Origin: Hyphomicrobiales bacterium
GTDB taxonomy: Bacteria > Pseudomonadota > Alphaproteobacteria > Rhizobiales > Devosiaceae
Length of the DNA: 64,000 bases
Direction: 5' to 3'
Assembly (NCBI GenBank): GCA_900470445.1
Contig: UCAU01000028.1
Coordinates: 157,937-221,936, forward strand
Part shown: positions 36,246 to 46,023 of the stretch, piece after piece
Position numbering within the stretch: the first letter of the stretch is position 1
Layout: every line of letters begins with the position of its first letter
Notes under the pieces: model-generated
Seen by the model: only the letters and a program-made list of their open reading frames with translations
Told to the model about the DNA's origin: nothing
Databases searched by the model: none
Translations under genes and position numbers: made by a program

Positions 36246-36875
36246 ATGGACGCGACACCGCCTCAACACCTCAGCGCCCGCAAAAAGCCGCGCCAGGCAC
36301 GATCCGCGACGACGCTCGAGGCGATTTTCGAAGCGACCATTCAGGTTTTGCTGCGGGAAGGAATCCATCGACTGACGACCACGCGCGTGGCCGAACGCGC
36401 CGGCGTATCGGTGGGCACGATGTACCAGTATTTTCCGCACAAGCAGGCGCTGCTCTATGCGCTCAACGAGCGTTATCTCGATCTGGTGGCTGAACGCGTT
36501 GAGGCTGCCTGTCGGGCCCAGCATGGGGCGTCGACGAAAACCATGATCGAGGTGCTGGTCACCACCTATTGGCAAGCCAAAACCGAACGAAGCGAGGTGA
36601 CGCGCGCGCTCTACAGGTCGGCGGTAGAACTCGACAACGAAGCCCTGATCGACGCGTTCGCCAGGCGTATGGACGCGGCAACCATCGCCATGCTGAAAAG
36701 CGCCCCCGACGCGGTCTATGCCAATATCGATCTGGTCAACGTCACACTCCTGTCGGTGATCTTCGGAACGGTGCGAAACGTCTTCGAACGCGATCTGCCT
36801 GCGTCCGAACAGGCCGAAATTCGTCACCAATTGACACTTGTGTGCCGGTCTTATCTCGAAATGTCGGGAGGCTGA
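36246..36875 (+). CDS. TetR/AcrR family transcriptional regulator
   Basis: A 209-aa repressor-type protein. The N-terminal HTH spans ARSATTLEAIFEATIQVLLREGIHRLTTTRVAERAGVSVGTMYQYFPHKQALLYAL (about 17-72). The helical ligand-binding domain follows. It lies divergently 71 bp from the frameshifted SDR gene, the usual layout of TetR with its target. I found no clear palindrome in that gap, so no operator is proposed. Confidence 0.9.
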   Translation: MDATPPQHLSARKKPRQARSATTLEAIFEATIQVLLREGIHRLTTTRVAERAGVSVGTMYQYFPHKQALLYALNERYLDLVAERVEAACRAQHGASTKTMIEVLVTTYWQAKTERSEVTRALYRSAVELDNEALIDAFARRMDAATIAMLKSAPDAVYANIDLVNVTLLSVIFGTVRNVFERDLPASEQAEIRHQLTLVCRSYLEMSGG

Positions 36876-37153
36876 GCGTGGTTGCTTTCTCCAGCCGCGA
36901 GCCAGGAGCAGACCGTCCGCGAGCCACCCCATCTCGGACTTCTCCGGCTATGGATCGAGCAGCGGGAACCCACTGCATGAAAACCTGGGCCACCTGCGAC
37001 AATTGCGGCCTTGGCCGGCGAATTGTTGGTGCGCATGCCGGCGGGGATTTCCGGGGCAGTTGGCGGGGCATGCACAACGAATCCGCTGTGCCGTGACTTC
37101 GGCCGCCCAAGCGGCTAGGCTGAGGCGTCTTCTGTCAGCATGAGGAGCGCAAT

Positions 37154-37507
37154 ATGCCCCGTTTCCTTGCCGTTTACACCATGAAGCCCGAAGATTTGGC
37201 TCGCTTTCGCAGCATGCCCAAGTCCGAGCAGGATGCGGTTGATGCCGTCGGTTTGCCGCTTTGGGCAGAGTGGGAGGAGAAAAACGCCGCCTCCTTCCCC
37301 GATCGCGGCGGCATGGTTGGTCGGACGACACGCGTCACCAAGGACGGCATAGCCAGTGCCACCAACCCCTTCTGCGGCTATATCGTCGTCGAGGCCGACA
37401 CCATCGAAGCGGCCGCCCGCCTGTTCGAGAACCATCCTCATTTCACGGTCTTTCCTGGGGATGGCGTGGATATTATGCCCTTCGTCACCGAACCCCCGCA
37501 GTCCTGA
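37154..37507 (+). CDS. Conserved hypothetical protein, possibly dimeric alpha/beta barrel (YCII-like)
   Basis: A 117-aa protein: MPRFLAVYTMKPEDLARFR at the start, LPLWAEWEEKNAASFPDRGGMVGRTTRVTK, then YIVVEADTIEAAARLFENHPHFTVFPGDGVDIMPFV. The beta-alpha-beta pattern and the final NHPHF.......I.P resemble YCII/DGPF-type proteins, but I do not see the catalytic His-Asp pair of YciI. AGGAG precedes ATG 37154. The preceding 36876-37153 interval has no convincing gene. Confidence 0.6.
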   Translation: MPRFLAVYTMKPEDLARFRSMPKSEQDAVDAVGLPLWAEWEEKNAASFPDRGGMVGRTTRVTKDGIASATNPFCGYIVVEADTIEAAARLFENHPHFTVFPGDGVDIMPFVTEPPQS

Positions 37508-37557
37508 ACGTCGGGCACCTTCCACAATGTCGTTCCCCCCGAACGCGGCACCTTTGT

Positions 37558-38211
37558 CTATGGCACTACCTTCGCCGGTCGTCGGATCAAAAACGCCACC
37601 AGAAACCCTAGATACACCACCCCAGGCACCATCAACGCATTCACCCCCACTAACCCATAGCCTTGCGCCCCGAGTAGGCCTCCGAGCAGCAATGAGGCCC
37701 AGACCAGCGCATGCTGCGCCCAGCGCCATGGCGGGGCGAGGCCGCACAGGGCGCGGGCCAGGTCCTGGCCCGCGGCAAACAGGGTGCCGGTGACAAAAGT
37801 TGTGCCCAGCCGGACCGAGCCGATGGAGGGCAAGATAGCGTTCTGCGCCCCGGCGCCGGTGGCCAGGATCAGCATGAACTGGCTGGGCGGAAAGCCGGTA
37901 ACGGCGAGCCCCAGCGTGGCGGCAAAGCAGATCACCACCAGCCCGGTCACGGCGCTCGCCCCCCAACGCGGGCCGGCCAGCAAGGCGAGCAGGGAACCAA
38001 AGACGCTGCCGAGGAAGAAAAGCGCCACCAGCGAGCCGGTGAGCTGCGCCACCGGCCAGCTGCCTTGCGCCAGAGCGTCACCCAACTGGGTGGTGTTGCC
38101 GCTCATGAATGAGGTGAAGTGCCCGCCGAGTTCGATAAAGCCGACGACGTCGGCAAAGCCGGCCGCCGCGGTAAGCAGCAGGCCGAGGCTGAGTTGGGGC
38201 ATGGGCGTCAT
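37558..38211 (-). CDS. DUF1275 (YoaK) family membrane protein
   Basis: A 217-aa protein with about six TM segments. The N-terminal AAAGFADVVGFIELGGHFTSFMSGNTTQLG is the DUF1275 signature, and SVRLGTTFVTGTLFAAGQDLARAL follows in the middle. The family is of unknown function, possibly a transporter. It lies 23 nt downstream of the 38235-38726 membrane protein gene on the same strand, a likely two-gene operon. Confidence 0.85.
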   Translation of the reverse strand: MTPMPQLSLGLLLTAAAGFADVVGFIELGGHFTSFMSGNTTQLGDALAQGSWPVAQLTGSLVALFFLGSVFGSLLALLAGPRWGASAVTGLVVICFAATLGLAVTGFPPSQFMLILATGAGAQNAILPSIGSVRLGTTFVTGTLFAAGQDLARALCGLAPPWRWAQHALVWASLLLGGLLGAQGYGLVGVNALMVPGVVYLGFLVAFLIRRPAKVVP

Positions 38212-38234
38212 GGCCGAAACCGAACCCCTGTATT

Positions 38235-38726
38235 TCAGGCCGGTTTGCGGCTCGACCAGTAAATCAGCGCGCCAGCGGCGAGCAGCACGACCATGCCGAT
38301 ATGCGGGCCGATATTGATGAGATTGCCCGGTGAGCCGGCCGAGGCGAGGGCGCGGTTGACCTCGGCGAATTGAGCCGCGGCTGGGGAGAAGAACCAGCCG
38401 ACGAGCACGGTGACCACGCTGGCGACCAGGCCGGCCAAGGCCAGAATATTGCGATAGGGCGCCAACTGGGTGACGCGATCCGAGGCCGCGGCGAGCACGA
38501 AAATCAGCAGTGCCAGCCAGGCGATCCAGCCGGCAGCGGCGAAGCCGTTAAAACTGCCGGATTGGTCGAGGCCCAGGCCCATATTGGTCGAGATGCTGAC
38601 AAAGGGCAGCAGCAGGCCAAGCAGGGCCAGCACGGCGGCAGAAACGGCGAGGCCAAAGCCCGTTCCCGTGGCCATGGTAACAAGCTGCTGCAGGGTGACT
38701 TGTGGCGTGGTGTTCGGCTCGGACAT
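38235..38726 (-). CDS. Hypothetical membrane protein, four TM segments
   Basis: A 163-aa protein with hydrophobic segments at GLAVSAAVLALLGLLLPFV, GWIAWLALLIFVLAAAS, ILALAGLVASVVTVLVGWFF and GMVVLLAAGALIYWS. The short cytoplasmic start is MSEPNTTPQVTLQQLVTMA. No family is recognised. It is transcribed together with the DUF1275 gene. The 38727-38955 interval towards sulP has only promoter-like sequence and no gene that I can support. Confidence 0.65.
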   Translation of the reverse strand: MSEPNTTPQVTLQQLVTMATGTGFGLAVSAAVLALLGLLLPFVSISTNMGLGLDQSGSFNGFAAAGWIAWLALLIFVLAAASDRVTQLAPYRNILALAGLVASVVTVLVGWFFSPAAAQFAEVNRALASAGSPGNLINIGPHIGMVVLLAAGALIYWSSRKPA

Positions 38727-38955
38727 GGACTCAATCCAATTGCTGAGGTGACACGTCTATTATCACAGAAGCGTGAGAACTGGTCGAGAGCGCCGCGTGG
38801 CTTGATTTCCGGCGGAGATCAGGACATTTATCGAGCCTTCGTCGGACTCGGGGCTTTGACCCGGGTGGCTTCTCCGGGCGCCTATCCCCCGGTCACCAAC
38901 TTATCGCCTCCCGCTATTCGTGCGCTGCCGCGCGGGACGCCTGTTGGGTTTTTAC

Positions 38956-40437
38956 ATGTTTGATTTCGATCAGTACCGCCAGGAGTGGTTCGGCAATATT
39001 CGCGGCGACGTGCTGTCCGGGCTCGTCGTGGCGCTGGCGCTCGTGCCCGAGGCCATCGCCTTTTCCATCATTGCGGGGGTGGACCCCAAAGTGGGGCTCT
39101 ATGCCTCGGTGGTGATAGCCATCGTCATTTCGTTTTTTGGCGGCAGGCCGGCGATGATATCAGCGGCGACCGCCGCTACTGCCGTGCTGATGGGCTCGCT
39201 GGTGCGCGAGCATGGGCTGCAATATCTGTTGGCCGCAACGATCCTGGCCGGGCTGCTGCAGATCGCCGCCGGCTGGCTCAACCTGCATCGCGTGATGCGG
39301 TTCGTCTCCAAATCGGTGATGACCGGCTTCGTTAACGCCTTGGCCATTCTCATCTTCATGGCGCAATTGCCTGAGCTGATCGAGGTGCCCTGGTTGACCT
39401 ATCCCATGGTCGCGGCGGGGCTGGCGATCATCTATCTGTTCCCACGGCTGACGCGGGTCGTGCCCTCGCCGCTGGTGTGCATTGTGGTGTTGACGGCTCT
39501 GGCCTGGTTCTCCGGCATGGACCTGCACAGCGTAGGCGATATGGGTGAGTTGCCGCGGGCTTTGCCTCAGCTGTTGATTCCGCAAGTGCCGCTAAACCTC
39601 GACACACTCATCATCATTTTGCCCTACGCCATTGGCGTCGCGGCGGTGGGGCTGCTTGAATCGTTGATGACCGCGCAGATCATCGACGAGGCGACCGATA
39701 CCGGCAGCAACAAGCGGCTGGAATGCGTCGGGCAGGGCGTCGCCAATTTTGCCTCGGCATTTTTCGGTGGCATGGCCGGCTGCGCCATGATCGGCCAATC
39801 GGGCATCAATGTACGCTCGGGCGGGCGAGGGCGCCTCTCCACTTTCCTCGCCGGAGCCTATTTGCTGGTGCTGATGGTCTTGCTGGGGGATCTGCTGCGC
39901 ATCATTCCGATGCCGGCGCTGGTGGCCATCATGATCATGGTTTCGATCGGCACCTTCGACTGGCGCTCGATCCGCAATTTGAAAGATCATCCGCGCAGCT
40001 CGTCCTTCGTCATGCTGGCGACAGTGGCCTTTGTCGTAGGCACGCATAACCTGGCCATTGGCGTGTTGGTCGGCGTGCTGCTGTCGGGTGTGTTCTTCGC
40101 CTGGAAGATTGCACAGATATTCGCCGTGCGCCCGGAGCTGTCCGACGACGGCGCCACGCGCGTCTACCATGTCAGCGGCCAACTGTTCTTCGCCTCGGCC
40201 GACCAGTTCATGGCGGCGTTCGATTTCAAGGAAAAAGTGACCCGCGTCATCATCGACCTGGCCCATGCCCATATCTGGGATATTTCCAGCGTCGCCAGCA
40301 TCGACAAGGCGGTGCTCAAATTCCGCAAGGCCGGTGTCGATGTGCAATTGCGCGGACTGAATCGGGCCAGCGCGACCATCGTCGACAATCTGGGTACCCA
40401 TCAGCGCAATGACGCCGAAATCGTCATCGGCCACTAG
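38956..40437 (+). CDS. SulP family anion transporter with STAS domain
   Basis: A 493-aa transporter from ATG 38956: [24 protein letters not shown], the SulP signature, then about 12 TM segments, [22 protein letters not shown], and a cytoplasmic STAS domain (about 385-485: [44 protein letters not shown]). The family moves sulfate, bicarbonate or other anions with Na+ or H+. With the incomplete Cys ABC importer at 10-12.6 kb, sulfate is one option, but the sequence does not decide it. Confidence 0.9.
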   Translation: MFDFDQYRQEWFGNIRGDVLSGLVVALALVPEAIAFSIIAGVDPKVGLYASVVIAIVISFFGGRPAMISAATAATAVLMGSLVREHGLQYLLAATILAGLLQIAAGWLNLHRVMRFVSKSVMTGFVNALAILIFMAQLPELIEVPWLTYPMVAAGLAIIYLFPRLTRVVPSPLVCIVVLTALAWFSGMDLHSVGDMGELPRALPQLLIPQVPLNLDTLIIILPYAIGVAAVGLLESLMTAQIIDEATDTGSNKRLECVGQGVANFASAFFGGMAGCAMIGQSGINVRSGGRGRLSTFLAGAYLLVLMVLLGDLLRIIPMPALVAIMIMVSIGTFDWRSIRNLKDHPRSSSFVMLATVAFVVGTHNLAIGVLVGVLLSGVFFAWKIAQIFAVRPELSDDGATRVYHVSGQLFFASADQFMAAFDFKEKVTRVIIDLAHAHIWDISSVASIDKAVLKFRKAGVDVQLRGLNRASATIVDNLGTHQRNDAEIVIGH

Positions 40438-40566
40438 CTCGGGGCAGCATGCTCATCAGGCCGCCGGCTGACAACGCTGGCGGTCTCAAGGTGAACAGTT
40501 CGGCAGCCTTTCCTAATGATTTGCTAACCAAATGTGCTCAATCCCCGCTGTTCCCGCTCCTCTCAC

Positions 40567-40595
40567 TGGACAAGAACAAACGATGAACTTATAAG
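40567..40595 (+). promoter_or_regulatory. Promoter with LexA box in the spacer (GAAC-N7-GAAC)
   Basis: -35 TGGACA (40567-40572) and -10 TATAAG (40590-40595) are spaced by exactly 17 nt. GAACAAACGATGAAC (40574-40588) in the spacer matches the alphaproteobacterial LexA operator GTTC-N7-GTTC read on the other strand. A third GAAC is at 40595-40598. LexA bound here would block RNA polymerase, so DNA damage should induce the gene at 40623. Confidence 0.75.
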
Positions 40596-40622
40596 AACAT
40601 TATAGCAACACGGGAGATGCAG

Positions 40623-40721
40623 ATGCTCACTTTCATCAAGGACTTCGCCGCATTCGTCACGCTCGGGGCCTTCACCATCGGCTCGCTAACCTGGATGGAT
40701 ATGCTGACCCGACTCGTGTGA
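40623..40721 (+). CDS. 32-aa membrane peptide, candidate SOS-induced (SidA-like) protein
   Basis: ATG 40623 lies six bases after CGGGAG (an in-frame ATG at 40617 directly abuts it). The product has the start MLTFIKDFA, one membrane-spanning stretch AFVTLGAFTIGSLTW and a short charged tail MDMLTRLV. Its promoter carries a LexA box. Caulobacter SidA is a 29-aa, LexA-controlled inner-membrane inhibitor of division acting on FtsW/FtsN; this peptide has the same size and control, but homology cannot be shown at this length. dnaE begins 79 nt downstream. Confidence 0.65.
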   Translation: MLTFIKDFAAFVTLGAFTIGSLTWMDMLTRLV

Positions 40722-40800
40722 CCTTCCCCTGTGGATTGCGGCGCCAAATGGTTTCGCCGTCCGCCACGGCCTGTCACAAAGGCAGGCTAGGAGAGCATTC

Positions 40801-43800
40801 ATGAGCGGCCCCGGCTTCATCCATCTGCACGTCCATTCTGCCTATTCGCTGCTGGAAGGCGCGTTGCAGCTGGACACGATTCTCAAGCTGGCCAAGGCGG
40901 ACCATCAGCCCGCTTTGGGCATTTCCGATACCAGTAACCTGTTCGGGGCGCTGGAGTTTTCGGAAAAGGCCAGCAGCAAGGGCATTCAGCCGCTGATCGG
41001 GGTGGAACTGCCGATCGACTTTGCCGCCAGTGAAGAGCGGGTCAGCGAACGCGGCCACGTCGCCTGGTCAGGCAAGTCCAGCGTCGTGCTGATGGCGCAG
41101 ACCGAACTGGGTTTCGAGAATCTCTCTCGCCTGGTGTCGCGCGCCTATCTCGATGGTGAAGGCGGCGCGGCCACGGCGCGGCTCGATTGGCTGAGCCGAG
41201 AAGGGCTGGAGGGCCTGATCTGCCTCAGCGGCGGTCCGGAAGGCGCCATCGACATGGCCTTTGCCCAGGGGCAGGACGCCAATGCCACCCGCCGGCTTGA
41301 CCGGCTGGCCGAGCTGTTCGGCGATCGCTTCTATATCGAATTGCAGCGCCATGGCCGCCCGCAGGAAGCCGCTGTCGAGCCGCGGTTGGTGGACTACGCT
41401 TACCGTAAGGGCATTCCGCTGGTGGCGACCAATGAGCCCTTCTTCAAATCGGTCGCCGAGGCCGAGGCACACGATGCTTTGCTGGCCATTGCCGGCGGCA
41501 CGGTGATTGCCCAGACCGAGCGCCGCAAGCTCAACGATCAGTATTATTTCAAGACCCGTGCCGAGATGGTGGCGCTGTTCTCGGACTTGCCCGAGGCGCT
41601 GGATTCGACCGTCGAGATCGCGCAGCGCATTTCCTACCGGCCGCTCAAGCGCAAGCCGATCCTGCCGAAATTCGCGGCAGCTCCGGACCTGAGCGAGGAC
41701 GAGGCCGTGGCCGCCGAGGCGCAGGCCTTGCGCGAAATGGCGGTAAGCGGGCTGGAGAACCGGTTCAAGACCGGGGTGATCGATCCGACCAAGACCGAGC
41801 AGGAATATCGCGACCGGCTGGAGTTCGAGCTCAACATCATCCAGTCGATGAAATTTCCCGGCTACTTCCTTATCGTGGCTGACTTTATCCGCTGGGCAAA
41901 ATCGCAGGGCATTCCGGTGGGGCCGGGCCGCGGCTCGGGCGCTGGCTCGCTGGTGGCCTATGCAACCACCATCACGGACCTCGATCCGCTACGCTATAAC
42001 CTGCTGTTCGAACGCTTCCTCAATCCGGAACGCGTGTCGATGCCGGACTTTGATATCGACTTCTGTCAGGACCGCCGCGAAGAGGTGATCCGCTATGTGC
42101 AGAGCAAATACGGCTTCGAACAGGTCTCGCAGATTATCACCTTCGGAACGCTGCAGGCTCGCGCCGTGCTGCGCGACGTCGGGCGCGTGCTGCAAATGCC
42201 CTATGGGCAGGTGGACCGGCTGTGCAAGCTCGTGCCGGCCAATCCAACCGATCCGTGGTCGATCGAGCGGACGATGAATGAGGAACCCCAGTTCCGCCGC
42301 ATGGTCGAGGATGACGAGACCGTGGGCGAATTGGTGGCCATCGCCAAGAACCTGGAAGGCCTGTACCGGCACGCGTCGACCCATGCCGCCGGCATCATCA
42401 TCGGCGACCGGCCGTTGCAGGATCTGGCGCCGCTCTACCGCGATCCGCGCTCGGATATGCCGGTCTGCCAATACAATATGAAGTGGAGCGAGGCGGCCGG
42501 GCTGGTCAAGTTCGACTTCCTTGGCCTCAAGACGCTGACCACGATCCAATATGCCGTCAACATGGTCAACCAGGATGGCGGCAGCTTCCGGATCGAGGAT
42601 ATCTCGATCGATGACGTGCCGACCTACAAGCTCTACCAGAGCGGGGACACGTTCGGCGTCTTCCAGGTGGAAGGCGGCGGCATGCGGCGCGCGCTGGTCG
42701 ATATGAAGCCTGACCGCTTCGAGGATATCATCGCGCTGGTGGCGCTATACCGCCCCGGTCCGATGGACAATATTCCCCTGTTCTGCGCCCGTAAGCGCGG
42801 CGATGAGGAAATCGAATATCCCCATGACGCGCTGAAATCGGTACTCGACGAGACCTATGGCATCATCGTTTACCAGGAGCAGGTGATGCAGATCGCCCAG
42901 CTGCTCTCGGGTTATTCGCTGGGCGAAGCCGATATGCTGCGCCGCGCCATGGGCAAGAAGATCAAGGCGGAAATGGATGCGCAGCGCGAGCGTTTCCGCG
43001 ATGGTGCGGTCAAGTTCGGGCTTACCAAGAACCTGGCCGACACGATTTTCGACCTCCTGGCCAAGTTCGCCAATTACGGCTTCAACAAAAGCCACGCAGC
43101 GACCTATGCGCTGGTGAGCTACCAGACAGCCTATCTCAAGGCGCATCATCCGCATGAATTCTTCGCGGCTTCGATGACGCTCGATATGGGCAATACCGAC
43201 AAGCTCTCCGAATTCCGCCGCGAGGCAGGCAAGAAGGGCATCGAGATCGTACCGCCTTGCGTCAACAAGTCGGACGTCCTGTTTTCGGTCAAGGACAAGA
43301 AGGTTCTCTACGGGCTGTGCGCCGTCAAGGGCGTGGGCCGGCAGGTAGCCGAACATATTGTTGAAGTACGGGGCGATAAGCCATTCAAGGATCTGGGTGA
43401 TTTCGCCCGGCGCGTTGATCCGCGCATGATGAACAAGCGCACGCTGGAAACGCTGGTCAGCGCTGGTGCATTCGATGAATTGGCGCCGCGGCGTGAGCTG
43501 GCCTTTGCCGCCATTGAAACGGTGATCGGCACGGCCCAGGCCTTGGCAAGCGAGCGCAATGAGGGGCAGTGGAACATGTTCGACACCGGCGAGCCGGAGC
43601 CGTTCAAGCTGCCGGCCGGGGTGCCGGCCTGGACCACGACCGAGCGCGCCGACCGCGAATTGGCGGCAATCGGGTTCCACCTGTCGGCGCATCCGCTGGA
43701 TGCCTATTCGGACCTGTTCGAGCGCATGCGCGTGCAGCGCTGGAGCGATTTCGAGCGGGCGGTCAAGGATGGCGCGTCGGCCGGGCGGCTGGCCGGAACC

Positions 43801-44256
43801 ATTGCCTCGCGCCAGGACCGGCGCACCCGCAAGGGTACGCCGATGATGATCCTGACCCTGTCGGATCAAAGCGGCAGCTACGAATGCATCGCCTTTTCCG
43901 AGCAGATCAACGAGTTCGGGAGCCTGTTGCAACCGGGCAAGTCGGTGATCCTGATGGTGGGGGCCGATGAGCGCGCCGAGGGGATCAGCGTGCGGCTGCT
44001 CTCGGCCGAGGCGATTGACGGCATTGCCGAAAAGGTCGACCGGCGGCTGACGGTGTTTGCGGCGGACGCCAAGGCGTTGGGTTCGATCAGCAGCCAGCTC
44101 AAGCGCGGCGGGGAGGGCTCGGTTAATTTCGTGGTGATCCGCGATGGCGGCGCGCGCGAATACGAGATCGAGCTGCCGGGCAGTTACCGGCTGACGGCCG
44201 AAGTGGCCGGCGGCATCAAGGCGCTTGAGGGCGTAACGGATGTGCGGTTCCACTGA
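40801..44256 (+). CDS. dnaE: DNA polymerase III alpha subunit (replicative)
   Basis: An 1151-aa polymerase. The N-terminal PHP domain starts FIHLHVHSAYSLLEGA and contains GISDTSNLFGALEF. The palm has GPGRGSGAGSLVAY and catalytic aspartates in MPDFDIDFCQDRR. Then come GLKTLTTIQ, FQVEGGGMRRALVDM, a beta-clamp/HhH region with CAVKGVGRQVAE, and a C-terminal OB fold and tail. Length and PHP sequence match DnaE1, not the damage-inducible DnaE2. GAGAGC precedes ATG 40801. The glyoxalase-fold gene overlaps its stop. Confidence 0.96.
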   Translation: MSGPGFIHLHVHSAYSLLEGALQLDTILKLAKADHQPALGISDTSNLFGALEFSEKASSKGIQPLIGVELPIDFAASEERVSERGHVAWSGKSSVVLMAQTELGFENLSRLVSRAYLDGEGGAATARLDWLSREGLEGLICLSGGPEGAIDMAFAQGQDANATRRLDRLAELFGDRFYIELQRHGRPQEAAVEPRLVDYAYRKGIPLVATNEPFFKSVAEAEAHDALLAIAGGTVIAQTERRKLNDQYYFKTRAEMVALFSDLPEALDSTVEIAQRISYRPLKRKPILPKFAAAPDLSEDEAVAAEAQALREMAVSGLENRFKTGVIDPTKTEQEYRDRLEFELNIIQSMKFPGYFLIVADFIRWAKSQGIPVGPGRGSGAGSLVAYATTITDLDPLRYNLLFERFLNPERVSMPDFDIDFCQDRREEVIRYVQSKYGFEQVSQIITFGTLQARAVLRDVGRVLQMPYGQVDRLCKLVPANPTDPWSIERTMNEEPQFRRMVEDDETVGELVAIAKNLEGLYRHASTHAAGIIIGDRPLQDLAPLYRDPRSDMPVCQYNMKWSEAAGLVKFDFLGLKTLTTIQYAVNMVNQDGGSFRIEDISIDDVPTYKLYQSGDTFGVFQVEGGGMRRALVDMKPDRFEDIIALVALYRPGPMDNIPLFCARKRGDEEIEYPHDALKSVLDETYGIIVYQEQVMQIAQLLSGYSLGEADMLRRAMGKKIKAEMDAQRERFRDGAVKFGLTKNLADTIFDLLAKFANYGFNKSHAATYALVSYQTAYLKAHHPHEFFAASMTLDMGNTDKLSEFRREAGKKGIEIVPPCVNKSDVLFSVKDKKVLYGLCAVKGVGRQVAEHIVEVRGDKPFKDLGDFARRVDPRMMNKRTLETLVSAGAFDELAPRRELAFAAIETVIGTAQALASERNEGQWNMFDTGEPEPFKLPAGVPAWTTTERADRELAAIGFHLSAHPLDAYSDLFERMRVQRWSDFERAVKDGASAGRLAGTIASRQDRRTRKGTPMMILTLSDQSGSYECIAFSEQINEFGSLLQPGKSVILMVGADERAEGISVRLLSAEAIDGIAEKVDRRLTVFAADAKALGSISSQLKRGGEGSVNFVVIRDGGAREYEIELPGSYRLTAEVAGGIKALEGVTDVRFH

Positions 44257-44624
44257 TGCTCGGGCACGTCTCGCTCGGTGTGCGTGACCTGACCAGAGCC
44301 GCCTTGTTCTACGACGCCGTGCTCACCGCACTGGGATATGTGCGGCTTTGGACGGGCGAGGATGGTCTAGGCTATGGCAGTGACGGCGGCGGGGAGAAAC
44401 TCAACATCTTCGAGCGCGCCGGAGCATCGCCACCCGGCGAGGGATTTCATCTGGCCTTCGCGGCGCCCGATCGAGCCGCTGTGGATCGCTTCCACGCCGC
44501 AGCTTTGGCGCATGGCGGCACGGACGCCGGCGCACCAGGCCTGCGGCCGCACTATGGCGCGCATTATTATGCGGCGTTCGTTGTCGATCCAGAAGGGCAC
44601 CGGCTTGAGGCGGTGCATCAATAG
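44256..44624 (+). CDS. Glyoxalase/bleomycin-resistance (VOC) superfamily protein
   Basis: A 122-aa VOC protein with paired beta-alpha-beta-beta-beta modules: LGHVSLGVRDLTRAALFYDAVLTALGY, then FHLAFAAPDRAAVDRFHAAAL and YYAAFVVDPEGHRLEAVHQ. Metal-ligand positions His4 and the C-terminal Glu (LEAV) are present. Substrate unknown. Its ATG overlaps the dnaE stop (TGATG), so it is translated from the dnaE message. Confidence 0.88.
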   Translation: MLGHVSLGVRDLTRAALFYDAVLTALGYVRLWTGEDGLGYGSDGGGEKLNIFERAGASPPGEGFHLAFAAPDRAAVDRFHAAALAHGGTDAGAPGLRPHYGAHYYAAFVVDPEGHRLEAVHQ

Positions 44625-44630
44625 GCAGGA

Positions 44631-45893
44631 TCAAGCTACTTTGACCTGCGTCGCGCCCAGATCCGGCCAGAAACTGCTACCCCAGGCGCCGACCAGCGCA
44701 ATGAGGGCGCCGGCAGCCAGGATTGTCGGCGCGGCGCCCAAGCCGCTGAAGAGAAGGGACGAGACGGCGGAACCCAGCATCATGGCGGCGGCGCTGAGGC
44801 CCGCCCGGAAGCGGATCAGGCTGCCCAGATCGGGGCGGTTCAGCCCGGTCTGAAACAGGGTCATCATGGGGATGAAGAACATGGGCCCGCCCAGGCCGGC
44901 GGCAAAGCAGGCCAGCAGCATTGCGGGCAGGGCGAGGAATGGCGGCAGAATCCATAGCAGGATCGGGATCAGAGCCAGACCGGTTCCCAGGATAAGATAG
45001 CCGGTGAACATGAAGCGGCCAACGCGTTTTGGTCGCGCGCCTGCGACAAGCAGATTGGCGATAAAATCGCCGGCCCCGTATGCGCCGGCCAAGGCCGCCA
45101 GCGCGCCGATGCCGATCAGTGGCAGGCTCGCCACTTCGGCACTGGCCGCGAGGAAGGGCAGGCCGAGCCCGACCGCGATGAACCAGGCGGCCAGCACGAT
45201 GGTGTTTGCGGCAAGCACTATGCGGATTTCCGGTTCCTTTCGAGCGACCATAAAGCCGCGCGCTAGTCGCTCCCGGATGGTGGCGGTGTCTTTTGTGCGG
45301 GCGGGGGTGCCGATGGATTTGCCGACAAGCGCGATCCCGCAGGCGGAGACCAGAAAGCTGGCCGCGTTGATCGTCAGGAAGTGCAGCATCGGGACGAAAG
45401 CACTTAACGGGCCTGCTAGAAACGGTCCCAGCAATCGCGACAGGCGCGCGGTGGCGTCGAGCAGTGCGTTCACGCCTTGAACGCGCTCACGCGTCTGGGC
45501 GATCAGCGGAACGCTCGAGAGCAGGGCTGGCTGGAACAGCGCGCCCAATGCGGCAAGGACCATGGATGTGCCAATCAAGACTTCAAGGCTCAGGCCGATA
45601 GTGCTGGCAAGAACCAGGGGCACGAGCGCGACGAGCGCCGCCAGCAGGTCGGTGGCGATCATGAGCGAACGCGGCGCGATCCGGTCGGCAAAGGCCGACG
45701 CACCCAAGCTGACGACTAAGGCAATGGCGAATTGAGCCGTTGCAACCCAGCTGGCGCTCGCGCCGGCGATCTGGATGGCAAGCCAGATCATGGCGATCCG
45801 GTTCAACTCATTGCCAATTCCCGAAAAGGCGAGCCCGGCCCACAGGGCGCCGATCTTGCGATCGCTGAGAAGATTGAGAAAGGGATGGGCCAT
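44631..45893 (-). CDS. MFS transporter, DHA3-like (enterobactin-exporter type)
   Basis: A 420-aa protein from ATG 45893 (GGAGG upstream; the frame to 46007 is not protein-like): FLNLLSDRKIGALWAGLAFSGIGNELNRIAMIWLAIQIAGASASW is the MFS_3 beginning. Motif-A-like ASAFADRIAPRSLMI and QGVNALLDATARLSRLLGPFLAG in the TM4-TM5 region are family features. It is probably a small-molecule exporter. It is divergent from the sugar ABC operon and its promoter shares that intergenic region, but no functional link is evident. Confidence 0.85.
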   Translation of the reverse strand: MAHPFLNLLSDRKIGALWAGLAFSGIGNELNRIAMIWLAIQIAGASASWVATAQFAIALVVSLGASAFADRIAPRSLMIATDLLAALVALVPLVLASTIGLSLEVLIGTSMVLAALGALFQPALLSSVPLIAQTRERVQGVNALLDATARLSRLLGPFLAGPLSAFVPMLHFLTINAASFLVSACGIALVGKSIGTPARTKDTATIRERLARGFMVARKEPEIRIVLAANTIVLAAWFIAVGLGLPFLAASAEVASLPLIGIGALAALAGAYGAGDFIANLLVAGARPKRVGRFMFTGYLILGTGLALIPILLWILPPFLALPAMLLACFAAGLGGPMFFIPMMTLFQTGLNRPDLGSLIRFRAGLSAAAMMLGSAVSSLLFSGLGAAPTILAAGALIALVGAWGSSFWPDLGATQVKVA

Positions 45894-46023
45894 GCTGGCC
45901 TCCTGCCGGCTCGCGAACCCGCATGATGTCAGAGCGGCACCCGATGAGAAGTGCGGAAGGTGGTACTTGCGTTCGGTTGGGCTTTGTCCCGATGCGCAGC
46001 GGCTCAATTCACAAGTCTTCTGA

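Noticed and set aside
36977..37096. 39-codon ORF with a CDNCG motif in the TetR to 37154 interval
   Set aside because: No convincing Shine-Dalgarno and no second zinc-ligand pair; codon pattern and length do not support a gene.
40490..40510. GAACAGTTC palindrome after sulP considered as another LexA box
   Set aside because: The half-sites are inverted with a 1-nt gap, not direct GAAC-N7-GAAC, and no gene start is suitably placed.
42745..44253. 502-aa minus-strand open frame opposite dnaE
   Set aside because: Antisense shadow; dnaE shows full conserved motifs over the same interval.
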